Positions 24,801 to 37,253 of a stretch of DNA of 64,000 nucleotides are shown one piece after another. The position numbers and the translations under genes are program-made. The DNA lies in NCBI GenBank assembly GCA_951799445.1, contig OX637297.1, positions 16,368,001 through 16,432,000 on the forward strand. Direction: 5' to 3'. Under the pieces are notes generated by a model. It ran no database searches. It was not told the origin of the DNA and saw only the letters and a list, made by a program, of their open reading frames with translations. Positions within the stretch are counted from its first letter, which is position 1, and every line of letters starts with the position of its first letter. Source of the stretch: Pseudisothecium myosuroides (Eukaryota; Streptophyta; Bryopsida; Hypnales; Lembophyllaceae).

Positions 24801-27800
24801 GATAGCTAGTCTAACCGGTCAGATAAAGGATCTGAAGAAGGAGTTAGAGAAGAAGTCTGAGAGTGAAGGTAGACAGCTCTCGGTTGAAGCCTTAGAAACT
24901 CTCAACCGGATCCGGAAATTTGTGGCAAATTCAGGCGAGGTGCTTAACAAAGCCCAACTTTTTGAGGCTGAGGTTCTCAAGGAGGGATCTCAGATGGGAC
25001 CCAAGGTTGTTTTGGTCTTGGTGTCATATCATGAGAAGATGGAGAGTACCTTGTTTGAATTGAGGGAGGTCATGGACAATGCGGGCTTCCAGTTGGAACC
25101 GGAATCGGTAAAGGCAACCGGAAAGGTGAAGAAGGAGACCTCAAGTAGGGCAACACCGTCCAAGGGTTCAGCTGACCGGAAGTCGAAGGAAGAACAGGAG
25201 GAAAAGACTACACCATCCAGCAAGACCAAGTTGAAGATTGACACGGTAACCGGAAAAGGGCTTTCACCCGCATCCCAGACCCGGAGTCAGAGCAAGTTTG
25301 CAGAACCGGATCAGGGAACGCCACAGAGTACCCTTTCCGATCAATCAAACAAGCCGTCAGCCGGAACACGAAGGAAAGAAACTTCCAAGCGAGGAAGGGA
25401 GGCATCATCCACAATCGAGATCGAATCAGAAGAAGGTGAATCGCCAGAGACCTCGGAGAAGGAGGAGGACCAGTCCGAGTCAAGCGAGGAGAGTGAGGAA
25501 GGTGAAGAAATCAGAACCGGAATCAAAACCGGCGCATGGAAAGGGCAGAGGAAAACCGCCAACTCCGCCAAAAGGGAAAGCTTCCAAGGCAACTGGAAGT
25601 AAGCCGCAGTCAGCAAAGAAAGGAGTGGCCAAGACCACACAAACACTAGCTAAGAGGCAGAAGAAGTAGATAGAGTTTGTTTTTAGAAGTTAAGTTAAGG
25701 AGTTAAGTGGAACTCCGGTTTTTGTAGTTCGAAAGTAAAAGTAGATTTCAGTTAAGTTTAGTTTCAAAAAGTTAAAGATAGGAGGAGTTCAGTTTTGGAA
25801 AGTTAAAGATAGGAAGAGTTCAGTTTTGGAAAGTGAAAGATAGTTGGAGTTCAGTTAAGTAGAGGAAAGTAAAAGAAAGTCACCGTTAGTTACTTTTCGG
25901 ATGCATGTACTTGGATAACAGGATCCGGTTTTAGAAAAAGGACTAGATGTTAGACCGTTAACACTTTGAGTTAGGATTTTGAAGATTGGGTGAATGATGC
26001 GTGTCATTCTCTGGTTTGCAATTAGGATTTCCAGGGGGGCCTTCTTGGGGTTCCTTTGGATGGTATTTAGGAGGTTGAAGTTAGTTTCAATCTTGGGCGG
26101 TCTTTGATAGGATAATATACTTGTGTTCTTTTTCATTTTCCATTGCAAAGCGTGTGATTTCCACATCCCAAGCGTTGGTCTGAAAAGTCTTGATGCTAGG
26201 TTGGTATGCCGGTAATGCTAGAACCATTATTTGTGCGGGTAGCCATGGTTGCAGGTTTTGGAAGAAGATGAGTGCCCCCGGAAGTTTCTTGTATCCAGTT
26301 TCCGGTCCGAGCAACGACTCCGCCTAGAAACTTGGGTGGGCAAAATCTGTCATTGTAGTATTGTGAGGACAGTAGGGGTTTCTTAAGTGACCTACTGATC
26401 TGGATTAAGCTTCCAGGTTAGTTGTGAGGAAAAACCGAGATCCTATTTCTTTTTGTGTTTTGTTATTTTTCTTCTTTTTAGTGAAACTTCAGTCACTCTA
26501 AAAATATCGAAGGGTAGGAATTCACGCCACCTTCCTAAACCAAAATATGCGGAACCCTCTGACATAAAGGCTAAACTTCAAACCAGTTACTTGTTTTGAG
26601 GATCCAAGAGCGGAAACAAGAAGAGGTACAGGGGAATGACACTCCATCCGGTTCCGGTTTCGAATCCTAGAGTCAGAAGTTGTATTTGTGAGTAAGGGAG
26701 TGGTATATTGTAGAGACACTTCCTTGTTGTTGTTGAGCGGATTAGGACTGAAGTGAGATAGTCCAACCGGACGGAAAGAAATCATTTGTATATTTTTAGC
26801 TTTCCGTCTTAGAATCCGGTTTGCTTGTGGTTGTTGTGGTTTCCGAATCAGTTTCCGGTCATCACTATAGAAGTTCGATACAGATCTCTGAGGGAACAAT
26901 ACTTGAGTCACCCAAAAGACGATTTTAACACTTTAGAATGTCTACTGGAGGGATTTTACTTTCTTGTGCTATGACACAAGGACAGAGATCCACTGACCAC
27001 ATCTCTCTTCAAATTGAACTACAACCAGCGACGTGCATGTCCAGAAACACCGGATTCCACAGTCTTACCTCTGTAGAGTCTTTGAAATAACTGGGACCTC
27101 ATGGCGCCTGGCTGAGACTCCCAGTTCGCTGTTGGGTCAAGACTCTTTGCATACTTCTTTATATCGTCTACCAAACACTCTTTCATGTTGCCCCAAGGCA
27201 AATCATTCACGTCCAATGTAACGGGTTTTTTCATCACTCGGTCCTGGCGACGTCCCTCCACCGATCCCGACCGAGTGCCACTGTCGCCAGCATCATCGGA
27301 CGCCTCTTCCTCGGCTCCTATGCCATCTCCGCCACTGCAATGGAGGATAAGTAACTTTCAAAAAAATTGATGGTGATCATGAAGCCGCTTCTGCTACAGA
27401 CAACGTGCAAATGAACAGAAATAGTACGGTCTCCTGCGAAATGGACCTTGCCGTTCACAATGTCAACTTCCTTAGAAGACTAACACAAAGATGGAAAACT
27501 TCTATCAACTTATAGCTAGAGTCCAAGAACGGATATCAACGTTGGCGTTGACGTTCACGACGACAACGACATCATCGTCTCTCACCGCATGCAAGTTTTA
27601 GCTTCCTCCACAAAGCATGTTTTCAGACTAATGGAACTAACAAATGTGGCTGTCACGAAAAGTGTTCCACATGACATCTACTGCATATTCAAACGCTATG
27701 TTGACAAACCGTAACTAGACGAGCCGAACAAAATGAACATCACTCTTCAAGTAATGTTTTCCTGCTCTGCAGCAGGCCAAATGGTAAAGTGCGTCCGATT

Positions 27801-28221
27801 GCACGATGTCCATGCCTGCATGAGGACACAGACTTGCCAATTTCGTTTTCGGGAACTCCTTCTCTCTAATGACAAGCACGTAGTGTACCACATAATATGG
27901 ACGTCGCCAACGAAAGTCAAGTCCTCTGACAGCATGAACTCACCTCCACTCACGATCTTCGTCAGCCGCTTCATGAGCCGACGACTCTGAATCCGCTATG
28001 TCGGCGATTAATCTCTTCTTCTGTAGGGGTGTGCGCGCCCACGCTTTGCCCTTCCCTCGAACAGGGCTTCGAGATGGCCGGTCGTGGTGTTGCTGAACAC
28101 GACGATCGCCATCGCCGCGCACACGCGTCTGCTCTGTTCGCCGTCCGTGTCGGTCCTCCGAAGCATCGCCACGAGTCGGCGAATTTCTTCTCTTCATCCC
28201 TTTCGGTCCAGTCATTGGCAT
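21896..28221 (-). CDS. tnpA-like gene (Transposase_24/Ptta-like) of CACTA-2, interrupted by solo LTR 3 in an intron
   Basis: I propose four exons on the minus strand. 28221-27944 encodes a basic, probably nuclear region (GKAWARTPLQKKRLIADI) and ends at donor AG|GTGAGT. 27334-27069 begins after TTGCAG, contains KKPVTLDVNDLPWGNMKE and ends at donor AG|GTAAGA. 23131-22887 begins after GTGTAG and carries WDMLGQSYKLSEKWVGP and DVTQEQWNTLLRRLSTEDFQ. 22573-21896 begins after TTGCAG and has a coiled coil (RQQLEKRKAALQK; SVSRLEEKIGVSHKKM) with an acidic tail. This is the layout of plant Ptta/Transposase_24 proteins, thought to bind CACTA subterminal repeats. The third exon meets a TAG (22887-22889), so either splicing avoids it or the copy is defective. 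A further 5' exon may lie at 29.2-29.6 kb. Confidence 0.6.
23902..25669 (+). pseudogene. LTR-encoded protein, copy 3 (best preserved; one TAG and one frameshift)
   Basis: ATG at 23902 (MVKAEASEESPSFKLWSVVP), about 620 bases inside the LTR. The frame is open to TAG 24340-24342, then continues in the same frame to 25602. Conserved blocks in order: VVPGLPK, KPWNLKNESMVGELL, NPVHPKDGYAVADC, LEFLVPILNPERPT, TIFGALTGG, SGLSPFLFHLYEHNDLL. A Lys/Glu-rich coiled coil follows (IASLTGQIKDLKKELEKK), then KAQLFEAEVLKEGSQMGPK and a Ser/Pro/Lys/Glu-rich tail. The basic C-terminus matching copy 2 (KPQSAKKGVAKTT) is in the next frame and ends at 25669, so a one-base shift probably lies near 25500. The family is unrecognised. 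The architecture suggests a nucleic-acid-binding or structural protein. It is not gag, protease, RT or integrase, since gag lies elsewhere in the element. Confidence 0.75.
25766..25858 (+). repeat. 31-bp tandem repeat, three units
   Basis: GTTAAAGATAGGAGGAGTTC recurs at 25771, 25802 and (as GTGAAAGATAGTTGG) 25833, an exact 31-base step, just after the stop of the LTR-encoded frame in solo LTR 3. Purine-rich. Confidence 0.75.
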
Positions 28222-28289
28222 AGTGAAACAAGGTTGAGTCCATAGGAAGACTTTCGAGAATCCGATCTGTCCACAATGACGTGAGAGTA

Positions 28290-30240
28290 GTCAGTGGTCT
28301 ATGACAGTGAATTCCAATTCAAAACGCCTCGTACAATAGCACATCAGGACACTCAAACTAAGTCAATGGCAACATACATCACGTACAAATTGTTCTCCAA
28401 ACCTACAGTACCATCCACACTGTATGAGTACGCAGAATTCATGGAATTACACCAGCGATTACAAGTGATTCTCATGCAGCCAATGAGACACCTCCGTGAC
28501 CTCTACATACGGCGACAGCAGGTGAAGAATTCGACCTGAATTTCTGCCTTATCATACATCTACTACATAGTTACATTCTAAGTCTACATAAACAATGACG
28601 AAATAATTTGAGGACCACACGACCCGGAACTCTGCCACTCATGGGACTACTTCTATAGGACCTCGTGCATAATTGACATGACAGGTGCTGCACAAGAACT
28701 GTAGCACTGACCTCCGGCGGTGATAGCAGTGGCCCACAGTGACCCGAGTTGACGCCGATCGGAACAACAAGGACTCACACAAGGACAAAGCAAGACAGCA
28801 CTCATCACAGACAATTCGAGTACTGAGAAACGTAGCCAACTCACGACGTCGACAGACCTCAAATTGCGCTGCCAGCTTCAAAACGAAACGTCAATGCAAA
28901 CACATCAAGCTACTGAAGAGAAAGCACAGGAATGCTAACTCGTAAGCGTTCCTCAAATACCCATCACAGTAGTCTACAATTGCGATAGTGAAACCTACAA
29001 CCATGTACCCTTACGTAGTGCCAGCCAGGTACCCAAGGCCGCGACGCCATTTCCTAATCACGTAACCCTCCTAAGCGCAACTACTAAACAATCTTAGCCG
29101 TTAATGCAGTATGTTCCTTGCGCAGCAAAAGCACCTACGAAGTAGATAGTCTCGTACGTGGCAGACTAGAAAACGATGCAACAATCAAGTCTGACGTCGT
29201 ACCGAGGGTTTCCAACCTAACGCTGTTGTTGATGTTGGGGTTTCGGGCGCTCGGGAAAGGGGAACCGCAGCTGGAGTCTTCAAGTTGCCAGCGTCAGAGC
29301 ACAGTCGCCGACTTCGTCGTCTTCGAGGTACAGCAATCCCAATCTTCCCATTCATGGCAAACTTCCTCTCTTCTTCAGCAGCGACATGAGTTAGAAAATT
29401 CAGAAAAATGTGGACTGCCTCGTCTGGTTCTTCTATGTTTGCCAACAGTGGCCTAGGAGAGTGCAGCGGAAGCGCCGCATCTGTACCCTGAATGCGCAGT
29501 TGTGATCGGGAATTCATGTTTGTCCGCCACTGAGAGTCTAGCCGAAAAGTGCGCCCGCAAGTTAGGGTTACGACAGAGGATGCTTGTGCCCACATGAGAG
29601 CCTTGCCAAAATCTGTCATGGCCTCTTCGCGCTGGCACGTGGACAAAGGCGGACGTCAGCTTCGGGGACAGTAGAGGTCCACGAAAGATAGTTTTGCCGT
29701 GTCTTGCAGGACGCCCACCTCGTCCTCACGGACGTACCACTACCAGATCTGCCTTTCCTATCCCCTGCCTTCAAGTTAGTTCACTTTGTCGTTGGTTCGC
29801 AGTCATGCTTTGCACTGCGGAGGAGGTTCATGCTGTCCATGCAGATTTAAATTGTCTTCAAAGCTGTCAATGGTGAAGGTGTTGCCCTCCTCTGTTTCCT
29901 AGCTAGAAGTCATGAACGTTTTCCGATTCTGTGGCCTGCCTTGAAGAGAAATAGAAACTAAATTCCATGATTGACAGTTGGGGAACATTCGAAAAAGGTT
30001 TTAGTCGGAATACGAATCTTCTGCTCTCCTGTGTCTGTGTCCAATTTTTCTTCGCAGTTGTCTTAGACAATTTCAGCCTACTTCGTTAGCTATTCCCATT
30101 CACTCCATATTGCAAGTATGGTTTTCTGAACTCTCTTTCCAATTGAAGAGAATCCACGCACGTCCTTCCTATCCACAAACCGTGTTGGCAATGTTGGAAA
30201 TTAAAATGTGAAGACACATATCCACGTGAATGGCATCTGA
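28290..30240. other. CACTA-2 spacer, left part; possible tnpA-like 5' exon on the minus strand at 29185-29646
   Basis: The minus-strand frame at 29646-29185 (154 codons) contains MTDFGKALMWAQASS near its start, echoing MDFGKARTSRDK at 3134 in CACTA-1, and later a basic cluster (AVPRRRRSRRLCSD). It may be the first exon of the tnpA-like gene, or a long chance frame. The rest of this stretch shows nothing convincing. Confidence 0.3.
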
Positions 30241-30248
30241 CTTCTCAT

Positions 30249-30770
30249 GTGTTTCCGTCTTTGTGCATAGTTGCAAGGAACGGCCTCAATTCTCCACAAA
30301 TGCACTCTCACTACCGCAGAAGAGGCTGTCCCGATGCTGCCGACGGCAATCTTGATCCCACATCCGACTTCCAAATTCAAGGCACGGTCATGGACCCGGC
30401 ATTGGTGCAACTGTATTCAGAGGAATCTGAGGACGAGTGCGTTGCATCAAGCCATACATACAGCTCGGAGGACTACGAGACCCAGCACGACCGGTACTTA
30501 CAACAACTTCTTTTTCATTATATGGAACACATGTCCTGGTATGAGCTAGGTTTTGTACACAGTATGGACTTCATGCCGGAGACTATGGTGGATGTTTACA
30601 ACAGCAACCTTTACTGCTTGTCTTGGTTCTACGATGGCGTTTACCCCTTTGACTCTTGGGAAGAGGGCTACGAGAACTGGCTGTTTGAGCAGACGGAAGC
30701 AGTAATGACTGAGACGCACATACAAGAGGAACGACATGAAACAAGGTTCAGCAATTTACTTGAGAATTAA
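30249..30770 (+). CDS. Unknown acidic ORF between the two CACTA-2 genes
   Basis: An open frame of 173 codons. A likely start is the internal Met of MHSHYRRRGCPD or of MDPALVQLYSEESEDEC. The product is acidic and aromatic-rich (SSEDYETQHDRYLQQLLFHY; WFYDGVYPFDSWEEGYENW) and ends at TAA, directly followed by AATAAAATTT, a plausible polyadenylation signal. I do not recognise the family. The N-terminal pattern (MDPALVQLYSEES) recalls the acidic openings of some transposase-linked proteins, but I would not name it. No matching frame is visible in CACTA-1. Confidence 0.35.
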   Translation: MFPSLCIVARNGLNSPQMHSHYRRRGCPDAADGNLDPTSDFQIQGTVMDPALVQLYSEESEDECVASSHTYSSEDYETQHDRYLQQLLFHYMEHMSWYELGFVHSMDFMPETMVDVYNSNLYCLSWFYDGVYPFDSWEEGYENWLFEQTEAVMTETHIQEERHETRFSNLLEN

Positions 30771-32463
30771 ATAAAATTTGGGCGCCATTGTTGTTGATGT
30801 TTGATTAAAACCGACGTGTAAGTTTGTCTTTGTCGAATTGAGACACAAACTTCTAGAATAAGAAGTAGAAGCTCACCGTCTGTACATTCCGTTCATCGAC
30901 AGAAACATGGCATGAAGTCGTCTGCAAGGTCATCCATTGCCAACTTCAGAGCTCCCACATGCCACAGGCATTCTTCTTTTCGAATCATTTGAAAGAGCTG
31001 TCCGAAATGCTGTGTTCCATATTTCAGAACATGGTTCCACTCTTCCTGGCATTGAGAGGTCATAGCAACCTTCTGTAGAAGTTGTCCCAGGTGACAGCGA
31101 CCGCTGTATCTTCCTTGTTGGGAGAAGCTTTTTGCAATTTCAGAATTTGAATCACCACAGTTGAACGCCCTCAGTAATATTTTTTAACACTTGCGGACAA
31201 TTTCACAGGTTCCGCACTCCAGCAACGCATCGTACAAACGCCTTTCATTACAATTCATAAAGCGATAGGTCTCACCTAATTCCTTGACATGTACCTTCAT
31301 CTGAATTCTCTGGCATACTCTTCACACATACCTCTATGTTTGCAGGTGTATCACCTTCTGTGGAATTAGTTCATTTTAACCAGGGCAGGTCAGTGTTCCT
31401 AGACGCGATGCAGCCTCTGAGGCTTGTCGACACACTTATAGAAAACCAGCTGGTGCGTATGCAGTTTGATGGCACTTGCAATCATTCTAATGATTCACGG
31501 AAGTTCTGTTATTGCACATAGACTGAGGTTTCAAGGATATTCATACGTAGATTTGAATTAGAAGAAGTCGCTGAATTTTATGTATGGTGATTAGGACTGA
31601 CGACGGGTTCACAGAAAGATTTCTGAAAGGCCCGAATCCTTCTTCATATGTGGGCACAGTAGGACATATATCTCTGCACCGATATATCAATTACCAAAAT
31701 TGCATGGATGTGGTTGTGCAGGGAGGTTGTACTCGATAGATTCAAATATTACTTTGGATGAATGCAAAGTTAGTTGCACTGCATACTTCTAGGAAGCCTG
31801 CCAACCTTTGTCTGCAACAAGGACATTGGAGCGTTTGAAGGATAAAAGGCCAGGTGCTCATGAACTGTATACGTGGTTCACAAGATGTATACTAGATGTC
31901 TTTGTCCTAAACAACTATTGTGCAGGGATAATACATCACAATATAGTGCGACCCATGTACAAATTTGTCAGGGTTCTCTTGAAACCATGGTTTAGTACAA
32001 TATTCTCATAGGGTATCCCCTTTTCTAAGTTCTTGTTCTAGCAGTCCAGTATGAAATTCTGTAATATGAGTTCAGATATTTGTTATGAATTGCTGAGATG
32101 GAATTGCAAGGATCGAAGCAAATGTGGGCATTTCCCTGAAGTTGATGGTATTTCAAATGTCACTAGGGTGGTGTGCCATGTGCACCATTGAATTTTGGTT
32201 TAGAATTAAGTATGGGCTTCCTAAACCATGTAGCATCAGTATTGATTTTGAACGGTCATTCTGAACTGTTTTCACGCCACATCAGAATAATATAGCCATT
32301 TCAATTAATTTTCCAATGTACATATCAGATTATTCAAAGTTATCAATAAACCAAGGGATGTAATGGAAGAAGAATTGCCATCCTGTGCAGGGTGTTCTGT
32401 TAAAGATAAGGAGTTCCAAACAAGTAGCGCCTACTAAAAGAAGTACACCAAGTAAGAGTCGAA
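30771..32463. other. CACTA-2 spacer, right part
   Basis: About 1.7 kb between the unknown ORF and the TNP2 gene. Short open frames exist (for example 31336-31521 and 31808-32011), but none has a motif, splice context or counterpart in CACTA-1. Presumably this is the promoter and 5' untranslated region of TNP2. Confidence 0.4.
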
Positions 32464-35400
32464 ATGCCTGAAGGAGTAACAGACGGACGTGCTCGCATAC
32501 GATTCTGTACTGATGGACGGGCACTGCGGCACATTCCAGTGGATGATTTGATCATGCAAACGGAGTTGCGGATTGCAACTGAGCAAGATGTTTGCACATT
32601 CAGATGCCCTTACCGAGACTGTCGCGGGGGACGGAGAAAAACTATAGAAGTCATTCGCAAACACCACGCAGCAGTGGGTAGAGATCCGTTTCTCTTGAAG
32701 TCCATAATTGGAGGTGATCTGCCAGAGGGCTATCTTGCTCGCGGACTGTGGGTAGAAGATTTAGCATACGATAATGATGTCGTAGAGGAAGTGGGCATTC
32801 ATGATGACGTCACCCAAATTGGTGTGGACGGTGCACAACATGAAGTTGGAAGGGACGCTGAGCATCCAATGGATCCACCACTAGATGAATTCCATGAAGT
32901 ACACCAGCAAGTAATGGAGGCATTTGATAGAGGTGATGCATTGCACAAGGAAGCTGGTGATGAAGTAGAGGCGCAAGAGAACGAAAATGACGGCAGTGAT
33001 ACCGTTGACGGGCTGGAGGAATTGTACGAGCAAGCAACAACACCACTTTATGCAGGGTCAAAATCAAGTGTTGTCTCAGCAACAATTGTAATTCTGAACA
33101 TGTGCATAGTGTTCCGAGTGAGCAACAGGTTCACTGATGAGTTGTTGCGGTACTTGTCATCGGATTTGCTTCCATTGAACAATAAGTTGCCCAAAACTCA
33201 TTACATTGCTCGGTACAGCATTCGAAAACTGGGCTTGAACTACAATAACATCCATGCCTGTCCTGATGGATGTGTGCTATACGAACAGGAACACGCTGCT
33301 CTTAAGTGCTGTCCGAAGTGCAAGAAGTCGCGTTGGGTGTCTGGGAGTACAACAGTTCCTGCAAAAGTGATCCGTCACTTCCCGCTCATACCCCGTTTGA
33401 AGCGCATGTGGAGGTCAACTGAAATAGCCGAGATGTTGACGGGTTATAAGAAGCATGTAAGCGCGGACGGCATCATGAGGTCGGTAGTCGACAGTCCAGC
33501 TTGGAAACACATAGACAGCAATCCAGCATTCGGGAATTTTGGAGCAGAGGAGCGTAACATGCAGTTTGCACTATCACTAGACGGAGTGAACCCGTTCAAA
33601 TTGAGCAATACAAATTGGTCTACTTGGCCACTGCTCATCTTGATTTACAATTTCGAGCCCTGGTTCGTCACGAAGAAGTTCTTCACTTCGTTGTGTTTAT
33701 TGATATCTGGCAAGCTGTCACCTACTGCAAAGAACATGGATGTTTTCCTTCGTCCGCTACTAAAGGAGTTACAGGAATTGTGGGAAGGCGTGCGAGCGCA
33801 AGATTTTTCTCGTGCTGAGGGTTCACGAAGTTTCCTGCTCCGAGGACTAGTGATGTGGACTATATCAGATTTTCAGCGTACGGTTTAATATCCAGCCTCT
33901 GCTGCAAAGGTTACAAGGGATGTCCACCTTGTGGACCTGAAACAGAAGCGCGCATGGCTAGGACAGGTGATGTTCTGTCTGAGGGATGTACCAAAGGTTC
34001 TAAGATTGTTTATGGAGGCATCAGACGTTATTTACCATGGCACCATTCGTATCGCCGCAACAAAAGATTCAACGGTGCTGTGGAACATCGAACGCCTCCG
34101 CCAATGGTTTCAGGATTAGACGTCATACGATACACAACATGGCGACAGGTCTATTTTGATCTTGGTGGAAAGGAGAATGGAGAAGACGACCCCGTACATT
34201 GGACTGGAGTGAAACGATTGAGTATACTTTATGAACTACCCTATTGGCAGGTACGAATGCACATTTCTAACAGTCTGAGTACGCAGTTGTACTCCATTTT
34301 GTAATGTCTTTTGTCATACTCGTTGAGTGTGCAAGCAATGTACCATAGATGAACGTGGTTATGAAAGTTGAAGTCAACACGGTGAACAATGATGAATAGG
34401 TACATATATTGACTCCAATTTCTGTGGTAGTATAGGAAAAAATCTTCAGTGTACCATCAAATGTTTATATGACATGTTCGTTTTGATTTGCATGGCAGTT
34501 TTTATTAATCCGCCACTTGCTGGACGTGATGCACTGTGAAAAAAATCTATGTGAGAACATTGTGAAGACCTTGATGGCAATTAATGACACTCCAGGCAGT
34601 CATGTCGATGCTCAGAATTTGGGTATTCGTGAAGAAATTTGGCTTCAACCCCCACAACGAGAGAATGCAGAGTATTTCATGCCACATGCACCGTTTGTAC
34701 TGAATGCGGAAGAACGGAAAGAATTTATTGCCATCATTTCTGGTATCCGAACACCAACAAATTATGTGGGCTCTATCCATAAGCGTTTGGTGCTTGGAAA
34801 GTTGCACTACATGAAAACACATGACTACCATGTTCTCATGCAGCAGGTACTATTGAAAGGGATGTTTTGACACCAACTTCATTCATTCCCTATGTCTATA
34901 TAAATTAGTTTTAATTTTCTTATACTGCTACAGGTGCTTCCGGTGGCAGTTTGCGGTGTACTGGACGAAAAAGTGCGCCTGGCGATCATAAAGATGAGTA
35001 GAGTTTTCCAACGACTCTGTGCAAAAGAAGTTCGAGAAGCGTCTGCGGATGAGATGATGAAGGATGTCATCATGGCAACATGCATGTTTGAAAAAGAGTT
35101 TCCACCAACGTTTTTGAACATAATGACACACTTGCCCGTACATTTGGTGCAACAATTATTCATTCGTGGCCCAGTTCATTGTCGATGGATGTACCCAATT
35201 GAGAGGTACATGAAAACGTTAAAGGATTATGTTCGCACCTACGCACATCCAGAAGGGAGCATTGCTGAAGGTTACCGAATGGAAGATACGTTGGGATTTT
35301 GCACCAAATACATGAAGCAGTATCGAGGAACAACACAACGTGTTTGGGACGCTATGGAAGATGCTATAGTGAATGATGAGGTACTCCAGGTTCATGAATC

Positions 35401-36659
35401 AAATAAGCGAAAGATGCCTGAGGAGATGCAGAGCTATGCCCATGCCTTTGGTTTAGAGAATGCTGCGTGTCTACAGCCTTGGAGAGGGTAAGTGCTATGT
35501 CTGGTTACGGTGCCTGATGATTTCTGTTGGGAGTCAAGATATTACAATATGTAGGTCTCATAGAATGAAAGTTAACGTCGGAATATAAAAATCGAAGAAG
35601 TGTGCACATGAGTTTTAATGTTCAAAGAACATATAAATCTTCGATGTTCATGTTTAGGACAAATTGATGAAGTTCCTAATGTTCAACATTTTGATTCACG
35701 TAAGCCGTTATACATAATAAAAGGTTCCAGGGAGCTGAAGTTCCTTCTCGCGAAGTTGATGTGTTCAAAATTTTTTATAAGTTCTGCATTTTTACTTCTG
35801 TCATGCAGCCTGCAGAGAGTACTCGGCAGCGAGAACAATAAGATGGGAGGAGCGGGAGTTGTTCCGATCAGAACATAGGCGTCGTTGTATTCCTGGTGCT
35901 CTGCGTTATCCAATAGAGCTTTCAGAAATGCAATCATTTGCAAATTGGTTCCGTGTTTGAATTCGAAACGCACAAAACAATGGAGAAGAAGTGGACGCTG
36001 ATGTTTTACAGTTAAGTGAACCGCCTGAGCGAAACGCAACCTCTCATAGGCAGATGTATTGTTTTGGCGTGCACTTCAGGGTACGGAAGTGTGAAGGAGC
36101 ACTAGTGACGAGGGATTCTTATGTTGTGGCATCATTTACACGGGAACTTCGTTGGGGTGTTCAAAATGGGAGGCCAATTCAAAGAACTGATGATTATATT
36201 GGCTACATTGAGGAAATATTGGAGTTGGACTATCGCAGTCACTACACCACAGTGTTAGTTTGTGATTGGGTACGCGCTTCTCGTGATGCAAGGACGCCAA
36301 ATATTATGCGCAATAAATACGGTTTCACTCTAGCGAATTTCAATCACATGGACGGCAAAGTATATGCCGATTTGTTTGCTTTCCCTCTACATTGTCAGCA
36401 GGTGTTTTTTTCTGATGATCCACACAAACGAGGATGGAAGGTGGTGTGCAAAACAGATGTCCGCAGTAGGCGGACAGAACCGTTGTTTGCCACAACTCTA
36501 GCTGCAATCTTGGACGTTGGTAACGACGCTGACTTTGTGGGTTTGCAAGCACAAATGCTCGAATCGGAACCAATCAAGCATCCTCTTTGTACAGGAGGTC
36601 AGCACATTCAAGCAGGGGAACTAGCAGCTATACAAGTGGAGGAGCCAGAGCCCCTATAG
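32464..36659 (+). pseudogene. TNP2-type CACTA transposase (CACTA-2), nearly complete
   Basis: Five pieces with clean GT-AG borders. 32464-33888 holds the start MPEGVTDGRAR, a Cys/His region (CPYRDC...RKHHAAVGRDPF), DLLPLNNKLP, CCPKCKKSRW, GIMRSVVDS and LSLDGVNPF (likely first catalytic Asp near residue 370). 33855-34250, in the next frame, has KGYKGCPPCGPE, GGIRRYLPWHH and KRLSILYELPYW. 34499-34846 contains LLDVMHCEKNLCEN. 34934-35487 is DUF4218 (RWMYPIERYMKTL; HPEGSIAEGY). 35809-36659 is DUF4216 (YGFTLANF; FAFPLHCQQVFFSDD). Defects: a one-base frameshift at about 33.88 kb and a TGA near 35957. The catalytic segments are otherwise intact, so this is a recently active or recently damaged transposase. 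It is the cut-and-paste enzyme for the CACTA ends. Confidence 0.9.
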
Positions 36660-37253
36660 AGCACATCATGTTTATGCTTGACATCATGTTTATCATTTTC
36701 ATAATGAAATGAAAGTTATCCTGAATGATTGGAATCTGGAGACATATTGATTGAGTACTACTGTGAAGTCCATGAACTCATGGCTTGGCATATAAAGTGT
36801 ATTGTAGATTAAAAGTTTCTCTTATCAGAACCAAAATTCATGCACACTTTGCATTTGGCACTGTAGAGGGCTTCATGTTTCCAAATATTGTCAGCGTCGT
36901 ACAAGACTTTTGTTTTAATGAGGACAACAATATTGGACAAGAATGTCCTTCTTCATTTCATCTCCAGTACTATCTGTTCTTGTTTTTTTTTAAGTTTCCT
37001 TCTGCCAAGACCAAAGTTTTTTAAGATGTCCAATGACGAACGTGATCTTCTTGTTTTTGCTTGTATGTTCTGTACAATCACGAAAACATTGCCTACAATG
37101 TCAATGAAAACAACAACGTCTTCATTATCACCTTTTTTGTTTTCTGCTTCTAGTACCACGTTCCATGCAACACCAGAAGAGATTTTGATGGAGAACGCCT
37201 TTTTTTTAAAAACGCTTCCATGTTCTGAAAAACAAGATCTGTTTCTATGTAAC

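Larger units (their letters stand above)
23281..26976 (+). mobile_element. Solo LTR 3 (same gypsy family), 3696 bp, inside CACTA-2
   Basis: Starts TGTCAGAGCC and ends GTGCTATGACA. The flanking 5-mers are CGAGG (23276-23280) and CAAGG (26977-26981), a target duplication with one CpG-type transition. It lies between a splice donor (27068) and an acceptor (23132) of the leftward tnpA-like gene, so it is an intronic insertion that stretched an intron of about 230 bases to about 3.9 kb. It contains the best-preserved copy of the LTR-encoded frame. Blocks at 26.2-26.6 kb (TGCTAGAACCATT, TGTCATTGTAG, CTTCAGTCACT, AGGCTAAACTT) recur at 37.4-37.95 kb in LTR 2 and, reversed, in solo LTR 1. Confidence 0.9.
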
